From positions 1-64,000 of the forward strand of contig JADBKO010000006.1 in assembly GCA_014896355.1 (NCBI GenBank): DNA of 64,000 nt, given 5' to 3'. Below are positions 1 to 8,677 of the stretch, piece after piece. Numbering within the stretch: the first letter of the stretch is position 1; every line of letters starts with the position of its first letter. This DNA comes from Bacillota bacterium (lineage in GTDB: Bacteria; Bacillota; UBA5301; Bu52). Below the pieces are notes generated by a model. It ran no database searches. It worked only from the letters and a program-made list of their open reading frames with translations, and had not been told where the DNA came from. The translations under genes and the position numbers were made by a program.

Positions 1-179
1 TTGCCGAATTCCCCGAACACCGTCAGGTCCTTGCGCACCTGGGCCGGGGTCAGGCCCGTGCGCTCCCCCAGCTCCTGCGAGGAAATGTGGGTCCGGCCCT
101 TCTCATCCAGCTCGTCCAAAACGCGCAAATAAAGGGGCAGGCGGCGTACCACCACGTCCGGAATACGCGGCCGTCGCAT
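1..179 (-). CDS. rex: Redox-sensing transcriptional repressor Rex, N-terminal part (runs off the left edge)
   Basis: Reading the minus strand from an ATG at 179 gives a protein beginning [19 protein letters not shown], followed by a winged helix with the segment [19 protein letters not shown]. This is the DNA-binding N-terminus of Rex, the NADH/NAD+-responsive repressor of fermentative and anaerobic redox genes. Only about 59 codons are in the window; the Rossmann NADH-binding domain lies beyond base 1. The ribosome site AGGAGG sits 7 nt before the ATG at 179. A second ATG at 185 is too close to it. The gene starts 13 nt after the stop of the polyprenyl synthase and so appears to be the last member of the hdr-flx operon. 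A Rex-type operator lies at the head of that operon (8470-8487), which suggests autoregulation. The family call is firm for the visible part. Confidence 0.88.
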   Translation of the reverse strand, partial: MRRPRIPDVVVRRLPLYLRVLDELDEKGRTHISSQELGERTGLTPAQVRKDLTVFGEFG

Positions 180-192
180 GGGCATTCCTCCT

Positions 193-1212
193 CTAGCGTC
201 CCCGCTCCAAGACATACCGGGCCACCTGGGCCAGATGCTCCCGGGCTGGGCTGGGCGGCAACTTCTCCAGCTGGGCCAGCGCCGCGTCCACGTAGCGGCC
301 GGCCAACTGCCGGCTGTAGTCCAGGGACCCTTCCTCCCGCACCCAGGAGATGATCGTCTGTAGATGCTCCGCCGACAGGTCCTGCTCCTGGATCCAGCGG
401 CGCAAAGACTCCCTTCGGTGCGGCTTGGCGCTGCGCAAGGCATGCAACACCGGCAAGGTCAGATTGCCCTCCCGTAGGTCTTCGGCCACAGGTTTGCCGA
501 TGGCATCGGGGTCGGCCACGTAATCGAAAAGGTCATCCACGATCTGAAACGCGATGCCCATCTGGAGCCCATAGGTGGACAGGGCCTCCATTTGTTCCTG
601 GCCCGCACCGCCTGCCAGAGCCCCCAGTTCGCAGCAGGTGGAAAAAAACAGCGCCGTCTTGCGTTCGATGCGGGCCAGATACTGCTTCTCCGTGACCTCC
701 ACATCAAACGCATGGGTCAGCTGCATGATCTCTCCTTCGCCCATGCCGCTGATCATCTGCAGGACCCGGCGCAGGTAACGGAAATCCTGCAGGCCCACCA
801 AAAGGTGAAAGGCCCGGGCGAAAATAAAATCCCCGGCCAGAACCGCCACCTTGTTTCCCCACAAGGCGTGCAGTGTGGGCTGGCCGCGCCGAAGGGGGGA
901 GCGGTCCACCACGTCGTCGTGAACCAGGGTGGCTGTGTGCACCAGCTCGGCGCAGACAGCCACCGTCAGCGCCGGCTCCAGGGCCGGGCTGAAGCACTGG
1001 CCTGACAAGAACACCAGCAGCGGGCGGATGCGTTTGCCCATAGACCGCCGCACCGGGTCGAACACCTGCTGCACCAAGGGATCCTGGGAGGAGATGATCT
1101 CCGCCATGCGGGCATCCAAGGCCGCAAACTCCCGGGACAGGCCGGACATAATCTTTTCCATGACTTCCCGTCCACCTACCTGGTGATTCCGGATCGGCCT
1201 GGCCTCCTGCAT
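193..1212 (-). CDS. Trans-polyprenyl diphosphate synthase (heptaprenyl/octaprenyl type)
   Basis: A 339-residue all-helical prenyl elongase that condenses isopentenyl diphosphate onto allylic diphosphates, usually to make a quinone side chain. The first aspartate-rich motif is DDVVD and the second is DDLFD, and GKRIRPLL is the substrate-binding N-terminal motif; length is normal for the family. The ATG at 1212 is preceded by GGAGGAGG at 7 nt; an internal ATG at 1161 also has a weaker site. It lies 42 nt after flxA and 13 nt before rex, in the redox operon. That placement fits a menaquinone or other electron-carrier role, but product chain length cannot be read from sequence. The other subunit of a HepS/HepT-type enzyme is not in the window. 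Confidence 0.88.
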   Translation of the reverse strand: MQEARPIRNHQVGGREVMEKIMSGLSREFAALDARMAEIISSQDPLVQQVFDPVRRSMGKRIRPLLVFLSGQCFSPALEPALTVAVCAELVHTATLVHDDVVDRSPLRRGQPTLHALWGNKVAVLAGDFIFARAFHLLVGLQDFRYLRRVLQMISGMGEGEIMQLTHAFDVEVTEKQYLARIERKTALFFSTCCELGALAGGAGQEQMEALSTYGLQMGIAFQIVDDLFDYVADPDAIGKPVAEDLREGNLTLPVLHALRSAKPHRRESLRRWIQEQDLSAEHLQTIISWVREEGSLDYSRQLAGRYVDAALAQLEKLPPSPAREHLAQVARYVLERGR

Positions 1213-1254
1213 GCCGTAATCCTCCTCCGCACCTCCGGCCGGCGGTACACTGGC

Positions 1255-2127
1255 CTAGTATTCAGCGGGCAGTTGCGCCAGTTCCGCCGCCGTGAACACC
1301 GGGCCGTCCACACAAACGTATTTTCCGCCGATGTTGCAGCGGCCGCATTTCCCCACCCCACATTTCATCTTCATCTCCAGGGTGGTGATGACCCGCTCCG
1401 GCGGAAAGCCCAACTTGCTCAAGGCCTGCAGCACGAACTTGATCATGACGGGCGGACCGCAGGTGATGACCGTAGTGCCTTCGGGCGCCGGGGCCAATTC
1501 TTCGAGATAGGCCGGGACGAAGCCCACATGCCCCTCCCAGGAGGCGTCCCCCTTGTCCACCGTGAGGTGCAGGCTCACGTGCGGGAGCGCAGCCCAGGTG
1601 TGAAACAGCTCCTCTTTGAACACCAGGTCTTCCGGCGAGCGCGCCCCGTAGATGATCGAGACCGGGCCAAATCGGTCCTTCTCATCTATGACATAATTGA
1701 TGAGCGAACGCAAGGGGGCCAGTCCGATGCCGCCCCCCACAAACAGGAGTTTCCTCCCCTCCATGAGCGGCAAAGGGAAGTGGTTCCCGTAGGGCCCCCG
1801 CACGCCGATCTGATCCCCGGGCTCCAACTCGTGCAAAGCCGAGGTAAATATGCCGACCTTTTTGACGGCGAATTCCAAGAACCCCCTCCGCGTCGGCGAA
1901 GAGGTGATGGAGATCATGGCCTCGCCGCTGCCCGGCAGCGACAGCATACAACACTGGCCAGGAAGGTAGGCGAAGTCCTCTGTCACCCCGGGATCCTCGA
2001 ACACCACCTGGAATGTTTTGACGTCGGGCGTTTCTTCGGTCACCCGCCGGATGGTCGCCACCTGCGGCACCAGAACCGAAGGCTCCGCCACGGCTGCGGA
2101 GGCGCCCCCAGCCATCATTTCAGACAT
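1255..2127 (-). CDS. flxA: FlxA-like FAD/NAD(P)H-binding oxidoreductase subunit
   Basis: A 290-residue ferredoxin-NADP reductase-fold subunit related to the gamma subunit of sulfhydrogenase, AsrB and PyrK. An FAD-binding barrel lies at about residues 20-120 and the nucleotide-binding part begins with GGGIGLAPLR at about 131-140. Four cysteines near the C-terminus (about 256, 261, 264 and 272, KCGVGKCGRCN) form the [2Fe-2S] site seen in PyrK-type proteins. In the characterised Flx-Hdr complex this subunit takes electrons from NADH. The ATG overlaps the flxB stop by 8 nt, indicating translational coupling. It closes the flx gene set and is followed after 42 nt by the polyprenyl synthase. Family assignment is strong; the name FlxA rests on the full flxDCBA-hdrABC context. 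Confidence 0.85.
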   Translation of the reverse strand: MSEMMAGGASAAVAEPSVLVPQVATIRRVTEETPDVKTFQVVFEDPGVTEDFAYLPGQCCMLSLPGSGEAMISITSSPTRRGFLEFAVKKVGIFTSALHELEPGDQIGVRGPYGNHFPLPLMEGRKLLFVGGGIGLAPLRSLINYVIDEKDRFGPVSIIYGARSPEDLVFKEELFHTWAALPHVSLHLTVDKGDASWEGHVGFVPAYLEELAPAPEGTTVITCGPPVMIKFVLQALSKLGFPPERVITTLEMKMKCGVGKCGRCNIGGKYVCVDGPVFTAAELAQLPAEY

Positions 2128-3223
2128 TCGCCCATTCCCCGCCTTTCACCCGCAGGATGACCTCGGTAATATCCAGATGCACCGGGCATTGCTCCACGCA
2201 ACGGCCACATCCCACACAGGCAACGGCGCCATAGCGATCCACAAAATACAGGAGTTTGTGCAGAAACCGCTGGCGTATCCGCTCCTTTTTGGTGGGACGG
2301 GGATTGTGGCCGCCGGCCATCAGTGTAAAATCCCTGAAGCTGCAGGAATCCCAGCACTTGAACCGCAGTCCCTCTTGGCCTCGCTGCCAATCTGCGATGT
2401 CAAAACAGTGGCAGGTGGGGCACACGAAGGTGCAAATCCCGCAGCCCAGGCAACGGGCGGAGAGCTCCTCCCACATGGAGTCGTCAAAACGTTGGCGAAG
2501 CCGGTCCGTGACTCCCTCCATATCCAACTCTAAAGGGTGGGCATTCGCCATCCCTGCCGCCGTCTCCTGCCAGGCCTCCACCTGACCCGCCTGGGCGCGT
2601 GCCAGGTAATCCATGCCAGATTCCAGCCAAGACTGCCCTCGTTGGGTCTGTGCCCATACCAGGTACTGCATTTCGGAGCCCGGCTCTCTTTGGTGCGGGG
2701 CCTGTTCGGAACCCTGTGCCGGGCGACTCTCGCGGGGCAGCGGCGCAAACATCACGTCCGCCTCTGGCGCCGTTGTGGGGTCCACCCCTACGCTCTGGCA
2801 AAAACAGGTGGGGCGGGGATGATCGCAGGCCCAGGCCACCAGGAGGGTTGCGGCCCGGCGGGCCTGGTACTGGCTGTCCGCGAACGGCCCGCCGAACACC
2901 TTGTCCAGCAGGGCCAGACTACGGGCATCACAAGGGCGTATCCCGAAAAGTACCCGCTCCCGGACAGCCTCCGCCACAGGTTCGATGTTCAGCTTGCCCT
3001 CCTCCCGCCGGAAGCGGAAGAGCGGGTCTGTCTGTGGGAAAAAGGCTCCTTTGGCGGGCAGCAGGGGATTGGCGCCGTCCCAGCCGATGGCCAGGCCCGC
3101 CTCCAGGGGCAGGAAAGCCCATACACCGGAGCGGGCTGCAGGAACCAACACTTCCTGCTTCTGCGTCAGACCCCGCAGCCAGGCTTCCGCCCGAGGCCTG
3201 TCTATGACCCAGTATTGCGTCAT
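2120..3223 (-). CDS. flxB: FlxB-like 4Fe-4S dicluster subunit
   Basis: A 367-residue iron-sulfur protein of the sulfhydrogenase-beta / AsrA type. Two ferredoxin-like clusters are visible: CLGCGICTFVCPTCHC from about residue 258 and CVGCGRCVEQCP from about residue 336. Upstream is an RPCDA motif near 97-101, typical of this family. It should carry electrons between the flavin subunit FlxA and the HdrA-FlxD part of the complex in the cytoplasm. The stretch at about residues 145-190 is poorly ordered and proline-rich compared with the rest. AAGGAG lies 9 nt before the ATG at 3223. A 92-nt gap separates it from flxC, the longest gap inside the flx half of the operon. Confidence 0.83.
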   Translation of the reverse strand: MTQYWVIDRPRAEAWLRGLTQKQEVLVPAARSGVWAFLPLEAGLAIGWDGANPLLPAKGAFFPQTDPLFRFRREEGKLNIEPVAEAVRERVLFGIRPCDARSLALLDKVFGGPFADSQYQARRAATLLVAWACDHPRPTCFCQSVGVDPTTAPEADVMFAPLPRESRPAQGSEQAPHQREPGSEMQYLVWAQTQRGQSWLESGMDYLARAQAGQVEAWQETAAGMANAHPLELDMEGVTDRLRQRFDDSMWEELSARCLGCGICTFVCPTCHCFDIADWQRGQEGLRFKCWDSCSFRDFTLMAGGHNPRPTKKERIRQRFLHKLLYFVDRYGAVACVGCGRCVEQCPVHLDITEVILRVKGGEWANV

Positions 3224-3315
3224 GGCAACTTGCTCCTTCGCATTCGGCTTCCGGAAGCCGGGCTCCGCAGCGGTGCCGGCAGGCCGGCTGCTGCCTGGGC
3301 CCGATCGACCCGGGC

Positions 3316-4365
3316 CTAGTCAAACTCGTCGGGATCGTTGAGGCGGAAGCGGGTCAACGCCCATTCCGCTTTCTCCAGCCCGGCCGCAGCCCCTTCCGCG
3401 GCCCCGGCCGCAGCCTTGCCTTCCTGCGGTGCCGGCATCTCCACGGGGCCAAACAACTCTTCCAAATCATGGGACAGTTTGCGGTATAACACCGTCAAGG
3501 GTAACCCCACGGGGCACGCTTCCTCGCACTGGCCGCAGCCCACGCACCGCCCAGCCACGTGCATGGCCCGCGTCAGGTGGAAGAACTGATTTTCCGCCAG
3601 GTTCACAGCCTTCCCCAGCCAACGGGTCTGGGCGTCGTCCAGCACACACTCCCGGCAATCACACACCGGGCAGACGTTGCGGCAGGCAAAACAACGCAGG
3701 CAGCGGCTGAATGCCTCCTCCCAGAAGCGGCCGCGTTCCTCCACGCTCATGGCCTCCAAAGCCGCCACGTCGCCGTAGAGCTGATCGGGGCTGGGATGCC
3801 GTTCCGGTGCCGGTTCGCTGAGCCAGACATCGGGCTCCAGCGCCGCAGGAACGTTGGGCTGCCGGCAGCGGACACATTGCGGGCGCAGCCCCGCGGAGCG
3901 GGACACGGGCTTGCCGTTGAGCTCGAAGCCGTCCGCCCCGGGCTCCGCTGCCGCGGCCACCTGGGCCAAAGCCGCGTCCCAGGCGCCGTCCGGCAGGCCT
4001 GCCGCGTCGGCCACCCGGCCGGCGTCCAGCATGCCGGGGCAGCCAACGGCCAAGACCACCAGGCGTTGCCGGGGAAACTGCTGGTCCCCGATGATGCGCG
4101 CCAGCGCCGCCCCGTCGCAACCCTTGGCCACCACCGCGATTTTCCCGTCCCCAACCCGGTAATCTAACACGTACTTTGCCAGATTGGCACCGCAGAAGGC
4201 GTTCCATACCAACCGGTCCGCGTCTTCCGCTCTGCGGATGAAGGCCGGCCGCGGCTGGCCCGGAAAGCGGCCATCCTCAAAGCCGATGACCACTCCCACC
4301 TGGCCGGACTGCAGCAGGTCCCTGGCCGTCTGCCGCAGCTTTTCCGTGACTGCGTTGACTGTCAC
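3316..4365 (-). CDS. flxC: FlxC-like 4Fe-4S protein
   Basis: A 349-residue cytoplasmic iron-sulfur protein. The N-terminal half resembles the electron-transfer domain of FrhB-like and other 4Fe-4S accessory subunits. The C-terminal half has two cluster motifs, CLRCFACRNVCP at about residues 222-232 followed by more cysteines (VCDCREC), and CVGCGQCEEACP at about 274-284. It starts at GTG 4365, which overlaps the flxD stop as GTGA. The C-terminal 60 residues are alanine-rich and probably flexible. Position and cluster content match FlxC of flxABCD-hdrABC loci. The exact electron path through this subunit is not known from sequence. Confidence 0.78.
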   Translation of the reverse strand: MTVNAVTEKLRQTARDLLQSGQVGVVIGFEDGRFPGQPRPAFIRRAEDADRLVWNAFCGANLAKYVLDYRVGDGKIAVVAKGCDGAALARIIGDQQFPRQRLVVLAVGCPGMLDAGRVADAAGLPDGAWDAALAQVAAAAEPGADGFELNGKPVSRSAGLRPQCVRCRQPNVPAALEPDVWLSEPAPERHPSPDQLYGDVAALEAMSVEERGRFWEEAFSRCLRCFACRNVCPVCDCRECVLDDAQTRWLGKAVNLAENQFFHLTRAMHVAGRCVGCGQCEEACPVGLPLTVLYRKLSHDLEELFGPVEMPAPQEGKAAAGAAEGAAAGLEKAEWALTRFRLNDPDEFD

Positions 4366-4913
4366 TGCACATCCCTCGCATCCCGCAGCATACGGTTCGG
4401 ACCCAGCCGCCGCACTTCTTGCGTGATCTCCGTCATCACCTGGGCGAACTTGGGGCCTTCAGAGCCAGAGATCCAGCGGGCGTGGAAACGCCCCGGCTCC
4501 ACGCCGATGAACTCCAGCAGCCGGCGGAAAAGGAGAAAACGGCGCCGGGTGAAGTAGTTGCCGGTGGAGTAGTGGCAGTCCCCCGGGTGGCACCCGGCCA
4601 CCAACACGCCATCCGCGCCGCTCTGAAACGCCTTGACGATAAAAAGCGGATTCACACGGCCGGAACAGGGGACCCGGATCACCCGCACATTCGGGGGGTA
4701 CCCCAGCCGGCTGGTCCCTGCCAGATCTGCACCGGCATAACTGCACCAGTTGCAGCAAAAAGCCACGATCAGAGGCTCCCACGCCTGGGGCGCAGGGGCG
4801 CCTGCAGCCGCAGGCTGGCTCGCCTGGTGCGCCTGCCGGCGGGCCTCCGCGGGCCCCAGCACCTCTTCCGCTTCGGCCGTCTGGGATCCGGCCGCCGCAG
4901 CCCTTATAGACAC
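4362..4913 (-). CDS. flxD: FlxD / MvhD-like hydrogenase iron-sulfur subunit
   Basis: A 183-residue MvhD/VhuD-family protein that docks on HdrA and passes electrons to its bifurcating flavin. The conserved cysteine pattern is present: CCNWCSYAGAD, then VPCSGRVNP, then GCHPGDCHY. I place the start at GTG 4913. It lies inside the last codons of hdrA and has GGAGGT 8-9 nt upstream; the longer open frame starting near 5012 is only the hdrA 3' end read out of frame. Compared with a typical MvhD of about 140 residues, there is an extra N-terminal segment of about 45 residues rich in Ala, Gln and Pro. Its stop overlaps the flxC start. Confidence 0.85.
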   Translation of the reverse strand: MSIRAAAAGSQTAEAEEVLGPAEARRQAHQASQPAAAGAPAPQAWEPLIVAFCCNWCSYAGADLAGTSRLGYPPNVRVIRVPCSGRVNPLFIVKAFQSGADGVLVAGCHPGDCHYSTGNYFTRRRFLLFRRLLEFIGVEPGRFHARWISGSEGPKFAQVMTEITQEVRRLGPNRMLRDARDVQ

Positions 4914-6886
4914 AGCGCTTCCACCTCCGCCAAAATCTGTTGGTGGGTGTATCCCTTCAAATCGATGCAGCCTGTGCGGCAGGCCGCGGTGCAAGCGCCG
5001 CAGCCCTGGCACAAACCCTCGTTGACGCTGGCCACCTGCCGGGAGATGGCCTTGCCGCCCACCCTCTCTTGGATGGTTTCCGGCCGGATGGCATGATAGG
5101 GGCAGACCGGCTCACAGAGCATGCAGCCGGCGCAGCACGCCGGATCCACCTGGGCGGTCATGGGATTCGTGGCCATCTGATCCTTGGAGAACAGGGCCAC
5201 CACCTTGGCTGCAGCGGCGCTGGCTTGAGCCACCGTTTCCGGAATGTCCTTGGGCCCCTGGCATACCCCCGCCAGGAACACCCCCGCCGTGTTGGTCTCC
5301 ACCGGCGCCAGCTTGGGATGGGCCTCGGTGAAGAAATGATGGCCATCGTAGGAGAACCCCACGCTGCGGGCCACCTCCGCCGCGTCGTGGCGGGCCACCA
5401 CCGCATTGGCCAGCACCACCAGATCCGCCTCAATCTCCACCGGCTTGCCCAGCAGTGTATCCTCGCCCCGCACCACCAGCTTGTCGCCCCGCGGGTAGAC
5501 CTTGGAGACCCGGCCCCGGATGTAGGTGGCGCCGAATTCCTCCGTGGCCCGCTTGTAAAACTCCTCATAGCCCTTGCCGGCGGTGCGGACGTCCATGTAA
5601 AAAACGTAGGGGTGGGCGCCGGGCACATGCTCCGCCAGCAAAATGGCATGCTTGGCCGTATACATGCAGCAGATCTTGGAGCAGTAAGACACGCCCTTGG
5701 CCTCGTCCCGGGAGCCCACACATTGAATGAACACCACGTTCTTGGGCTCCTTGTGGTCGGAAGGGCGGACAATGTGGCCGCCCGTGGGCCCCGAGGAATT
5801 GACCAGCCGCTCGAAATGCAGGCCGGTGATCACGTCCGGATAGCGGCCATAACCATATTCGCTGTAAAGCGCCGGATCGAACAGGTCATACCCGGTGGCC
5901 ACCACAATGGCGCCCACGTGCAGGGTCACCCGCTGGTCCTGCTGCTCGTAATCGATGGCGCCCCGTGGGCAGAAATGGGCGCAGACCCCACATTTGCCTG
6001 TTTTGAATTTCAAGCAATGTTCCCGGTCAATAACCGGCTTGTTCGGCACCGCTTGGGGAAATGGGCGATAGATTGCGGTGCGCCTCCCTAAACTCATCTC
6101 GAACTCACTGGGGATTTTCTTGGCCGGGCACTTTTCCATGCAAAGCCCGCAGCCCGTACACTTGCTGTGATCCACATAGGCCGCTTTGCGCCGCACGGTC
6201 ACCGTAAAATTACCGATATACCCCTCCACCTTCTCCACTTCGGAGTACGTCAGGAGGGTCACCTTGTCGTGGCGGGACACGTCCACCATCTTGGGGGTCA
6301 AAATACAGGCCGAACAATCCAGGGTGGGGAAAGTCTTGTCCAGCTGGGCCATGCGGCCGCCGATGGACGGCTCCCGCTCCACCAGCACCGTTTCGTAACC
6401 GGATTCGGCGATGTCCAGCGCCGCCTGGATGCCGGCGATGCCTCCGCCGATGACCAGAGCCCGCTTCTCCACCGGGATGTGGCCCTGGTGCAGGGGATGG
6501 TTGCGGGCCACCTTGGCCACGGCAGCGCGTACCAAGTCGATGGCCTTCCGGGTGGTGGCCTCCTCCCGCGGATGCACCCAGGAGCAGTGTTCCCGCAGAT
6601 TGGCGACCTCCAGGAGGTAGGGATTGAGGCCCGCAGATTCCACGGTCTTGCGGAAGGTTTTCTCGTGCATGCGCGGGCTGCAGCTGCCGATGACCACCCC
6701 GGTCAGATGTTGCTCCCGGATGGCGTCCTTGATCATCTGCTGCCCGGGCTCGGAACAGGTGTATTTATAATCCGTGGCGTACACCACGCCGGGCATGGAC
6801 CGGGCCGCTTCCGCCACCTTCTCCACGTCCACGGTGCCGGCGATGTTGGAGCCGCACCAACAGATAAATACGCCGATTCGCTTCAT
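4904..6886 (-). CDS. hdrA: HdrA, FAD-containing electron-bifurcating heterodisulfide reductase subunit
   Basis: A 660-residue HdrA. The N-terminal domain has the cysteine-containing CSEPGQQMIKDAIRE segment, followed by a flavin-binding Rossmann domain with GGGIAGIQAAL and then EREPSIGGRMAQLDKTFP. An inserted ferredoxin motif CTGCGLCMEKCP follows, and the C-terminus has two more [4Fe-4S] motifs (CAGCMLCEPVCP and CQGCGACTAACR). In known complexes the HdrA flavin splits an electron pair between low-potential ferredoxin and a disulfide reduced by HdrB. I prefer the ATG at 6886 (MKRIG), which has GGGGGAG at about 8 nt; the ATG at 6892 is only 2 nt from it. A 112-nt gap separates it from hdrB. Confidence 0.93.
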   Translation of the reverse strand: MKRIGVFICWCGSNIAGTVDVEKVAEAARSMPGVVYATDYKYTCSEPGQQMIKDAIREQHLTGVVIGSCSPRMHEKTFRKTVESAGLNPYLLEVANLREHCSWVHPREEATTRKAIDLVRAAVAKVARNHPLHQGHIPVEKRALVIGGGIAGIQAALDIAESGYETVLVEREPSIGGRMAQLDKTFPTLDCSACILTPKMVDVSRHDKVTLLTYSEVEKVEGYIGNFTVTVRRKAAYVDHSKCTGCGLCMEKCPAKKIPSEFEMSLGRRTAIYRPFPQAVPNKPVIDREHCLKFKTGKCGVCAHFCPRGAIDYEQQDQRVTLHVGAIVVATGYDLFDPALYSEYGYGRYPDVITGLHFERLVNSSGPTGGHIVRPSDHKEPKNVVFIQCVGSRDEAKGVSYCSKICCMYTAKHAILLAEHVPGAHPYVFYMDVRTAGKGYEEFYKRATEEFGATYIRGRVSKVYPRGDKLVVRGEDTLLGKPVEIEADLVVLANAVVARHDAAEVARSVGFSYDGHHFFTEAHPKLAPVETNTAGVFLAGVCQGPKDIPETVAQASAAAAKVVALFSKDQMATNPMTAQVDPACCAGCMLCEPVCPYHAIRPETIQERVGGKAISRQVASVNEGLCQGCGACTAACRTGCIDLKGYTHQQILAEVEALCL

Positions 6887-7004
6887 TGCCATCGCTCCCC
6901 CATTGCCCCGTCATCCCCGGCCCGTACACGGTTCCCTGGCACCGGGGGCACCGCCTGAACCCGCGCTCCGGCGGCCCACACCAGCCTGTCCCCTCCGCGC
7001 CTCC

Positions 7005-7871
7005 TTACACCGCCTGGGACCAGCCGTGCTGGGCCAAAAGCTGCGTTCCGTCGATGCTGTGCTTGCCGATGCCCAGTTCGGCGGCGCTGTGGCCAAAAGC
7101 AATGCCCAAAAGCTCCGTGAAATAGTACACCGGCAGCGGCGTCGCCCCGGGAGCCGTCTCCTGCCGCATATCCAGATTGCTGTGGCAGAGCGGACAGGCG
7201 GTAACAATGGCTTCCGCCCCGGCAGCCTGGGCCCCGTCCACCAACTGCGCCACCAGGCGGGTAACCACCTCTGTGTGATCCGTCAAGGCGAAGCTGGCGC
7301 CACAGCATTCCGTCTTGAACGGCCATTCTACCGGCTCGGCGCCGGCTGCGGCCAGAATGCGGTCCAACCCCTGTGGGTTCTCCGGATCGTCGGGCTGCAG
7401 AATACCCGCTGGGCGCACCAGGAGGCAGCCGTAATACGCCGCCACCTTGAGGCCCCGCAAAGGGCGCCGGGTGCGCTGGCGCACCGCTTCCTCGCCCACG
7501 GAAGCCACCAGGTCCACCAGGGAGCGTACCGCCGCCCTTCCGGTGTAAGGCCGGCCCAGCAGCTCCTCGACCTCCTGGCGCAGCTTCGGATCGTGGGCCA
7601 GCTCGTGGCGGGTCACCTGCAGGCGGTTGTAACAAGCGGCGCAGGGAGCCGTCACATCCAGGCCCAGGTCATCCGCCAGCGCTAAATTGCGGGCAGGCAA
7701 AGCCAAGGCCAACACATGGTCGGTGACGTGGGCGGAACTGGCACCGCAGCAGGTCCAGTCCGGCAACTCTTGCAGTTCGATGTCCAGGTCCTGACACACC
7801 CGCCGGCCAGACAAATCATACTCGATGCCGGTGCTATGCAACGAGCAACCTGGATAATAGGCGATTTTCAC
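7005..7871 (-). CDS. hdrB: HdrB, heterodisulfide/disulfide reductase catalytic subunit
   Basis: A 288-residue HdrB with two complete CCG domains. The first has Cys9, Cys41-Cys42 and Cys77/Cys80; the second has Cys149, Cys189-Cys190 and Cys226/Cys229. These bind the non-cubane [4Fe-4S] clusters that reduce the disulfide substrate. The GTG at 7871 overlaps the hdrC stop (GTGA) and has GGGAGG 10 nt upstream. In sulfate reducers the partner is thought to be DsrC trisulfide and in methanogens CoM-S-S-CoB; neither dsrC nor a methanogenic gene is visible here, so the physiological disulfide is unknown. Confidence 0.93.
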   Translation of the reverse strand: MKIAYYPGCSLHSTGIEYDLSGRRVCQDLDIELQELPDWTCCGASSAHVTDHVLALALPARNLALADDLGLDVTAPCAACYNRLQVTRHELAHDPKLRQEVEELLGRPYTGRAAVRSLVDLVASVGEEAVRQRTRRPLRGLKVAAYYGCLLVRPAGILQPDDPENPQGLDRILAAAGAEPVEWPFKTECCGASFALTDHTEVVTRLVAQLVDGAQAAGAEAIVTACPLCHSNLDMRQETAPGATPLPVYYFTELLGIAFGHSAAELGIGKHSIDGTQLLAQHGWSQAV

Positions 7872-8440
7872 GGCTTACGGGCCTCCCACCGGGCGAAGAT
7901 CTGTTGTACTTCGGCGGCGCCACTGGTTTTCTCCGGCAAAACCCTGATCTTGCCCTTGAGGAACAGAGCCGGGGCCTTGGCGGCATCCTTGAAGAGCTGG
8001 CCGCTGCGCAGGTTATAGCCCAGGACCAGCCGTAGCTCGTCCAAGCGGCCACCGCGGCGCACACCGGCCAGGAACAGGCGGTGGAAAAGATAAACCCGCC
8101 GTTCCTTCACCCGGCCGCGACGCACGGCAATCTGGCGCAACGCATCCATGATGCGGGGCAAATCCACTTCACGGGGGCAGCGGGCTACACAGGTCATGCA
8201 GGAGGCACAAAGCCAGATGGTGGAGTTGTTCAGGGCCTCCTCCTGCAAGCCCAACTGAAGGAAGCGTAAGATCTGCCGGGGTGCCACATCCATATCTGCG
8301 GCCATGGGACAGCCGGCCGTGCACTTGCCGCACTGGTAACAGCTGGCCACCTTCTGGCCACTCAGCCGCTCCACTTCTCGCACAAACCCGGCGCCGTTCG
8401 CCCAAGCGCGGGTCAGTTCCGTCGCGGCGCTCACACCCAT
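7868..8440 (-). CDS. hdrC: HdrC, iron-sulfur electron-transfer subunit
   Basis: A protein of about 190 residues with two ferredoxin motifs, CYQCGKCTAGCP and CASCMTCVARCP, followed by a helical C-terminal half as in HdrC. It hands electrons from HdrA to HdrB. The open frame extends to 8497, but the upstream part (MLEFVKLC...) overlaps the Rex-type operator and has no ribosome site. I place the start at ATG 8440; GTG 8434 is also possible because the only purine-rich stretch (GTGGGGG) is immediately before the ATG. It is the first gene of the hdrCBA-flxDCBA-prenyl synthase-rex operon. Confidence 0.9.
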   Translation of the reverse strand: MGVSAATELTRAWANGAGFVREVERLSGQKVASCYQCGKCTAGCPMAADMDVAPRQILRFLQLGLQEEALNNSTIWLCASCMTCVARCPREVDLPRIMDALRQIAVRRGRVKERRVYLFHRLFLAGVRRGGRLDELRLVLGYNLRSGQLFKDAAKAPALFLKGKIRVLPEKTSGAAEVQQIFARWEARKP

Positions 8441-8469
8441 CCCCCACTTCGTCGGAACATTCGGCGCTA

Positions 8470-8487
8470 CTGTGCACAGTTTCACAA
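8470..8487 (-). promoter_or_regulatory. Candidate Rex operator upstream of hdrC
   Basis: On the minus strand the site reads TTGTGAA-ACTG-TGCACAG. Against the widely conserved Rex consensus TTGTGAA-N4-TTCACAA it matches 12 of 14 fixed positions, one half perfectly. It lies 30 nt upstream of the chosen hdrC start in an AT-rich patch within the leader or promoter of the operon whose last gene is rex. I see no convincing -35/-10 pair around it. The match is visible directly; Rex binding is inference. Confidence 0.7.
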
Positions 8488-8642
8488 ATTCAAGCAAAAA
8501 ATAAGAGGCCTTGCTGTTCCCTGCTATAGGTTACCACGAAAACAGAACCGGTGCAACCGCCGGAAGGCGGCCGGCTGGCAAAAGCACGGGACCCGGCCGG
8601 GGCACCGCGCCCCGGCCGCCAGTACGCGCTGGCCTGCCAGGC

Positions 8643-8675
8643 GGCGGCCATTCCGGGCCGGGGCCGGTGGCCGCC
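8643..8675 (-). terminator. Hairpin after the ROK kinase gene
   Basis: GGCGGCCA and TGGCCGCC form an 8-bp perfect stem with a 17-nt GC-rich loop, directly after the kinase stop codon. There is no U-tract, so factor-independent termination is doubtful. It separates the kinase from the hdr operon. Confidence 0.35.
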
Positions 8676-8677
8676 GC

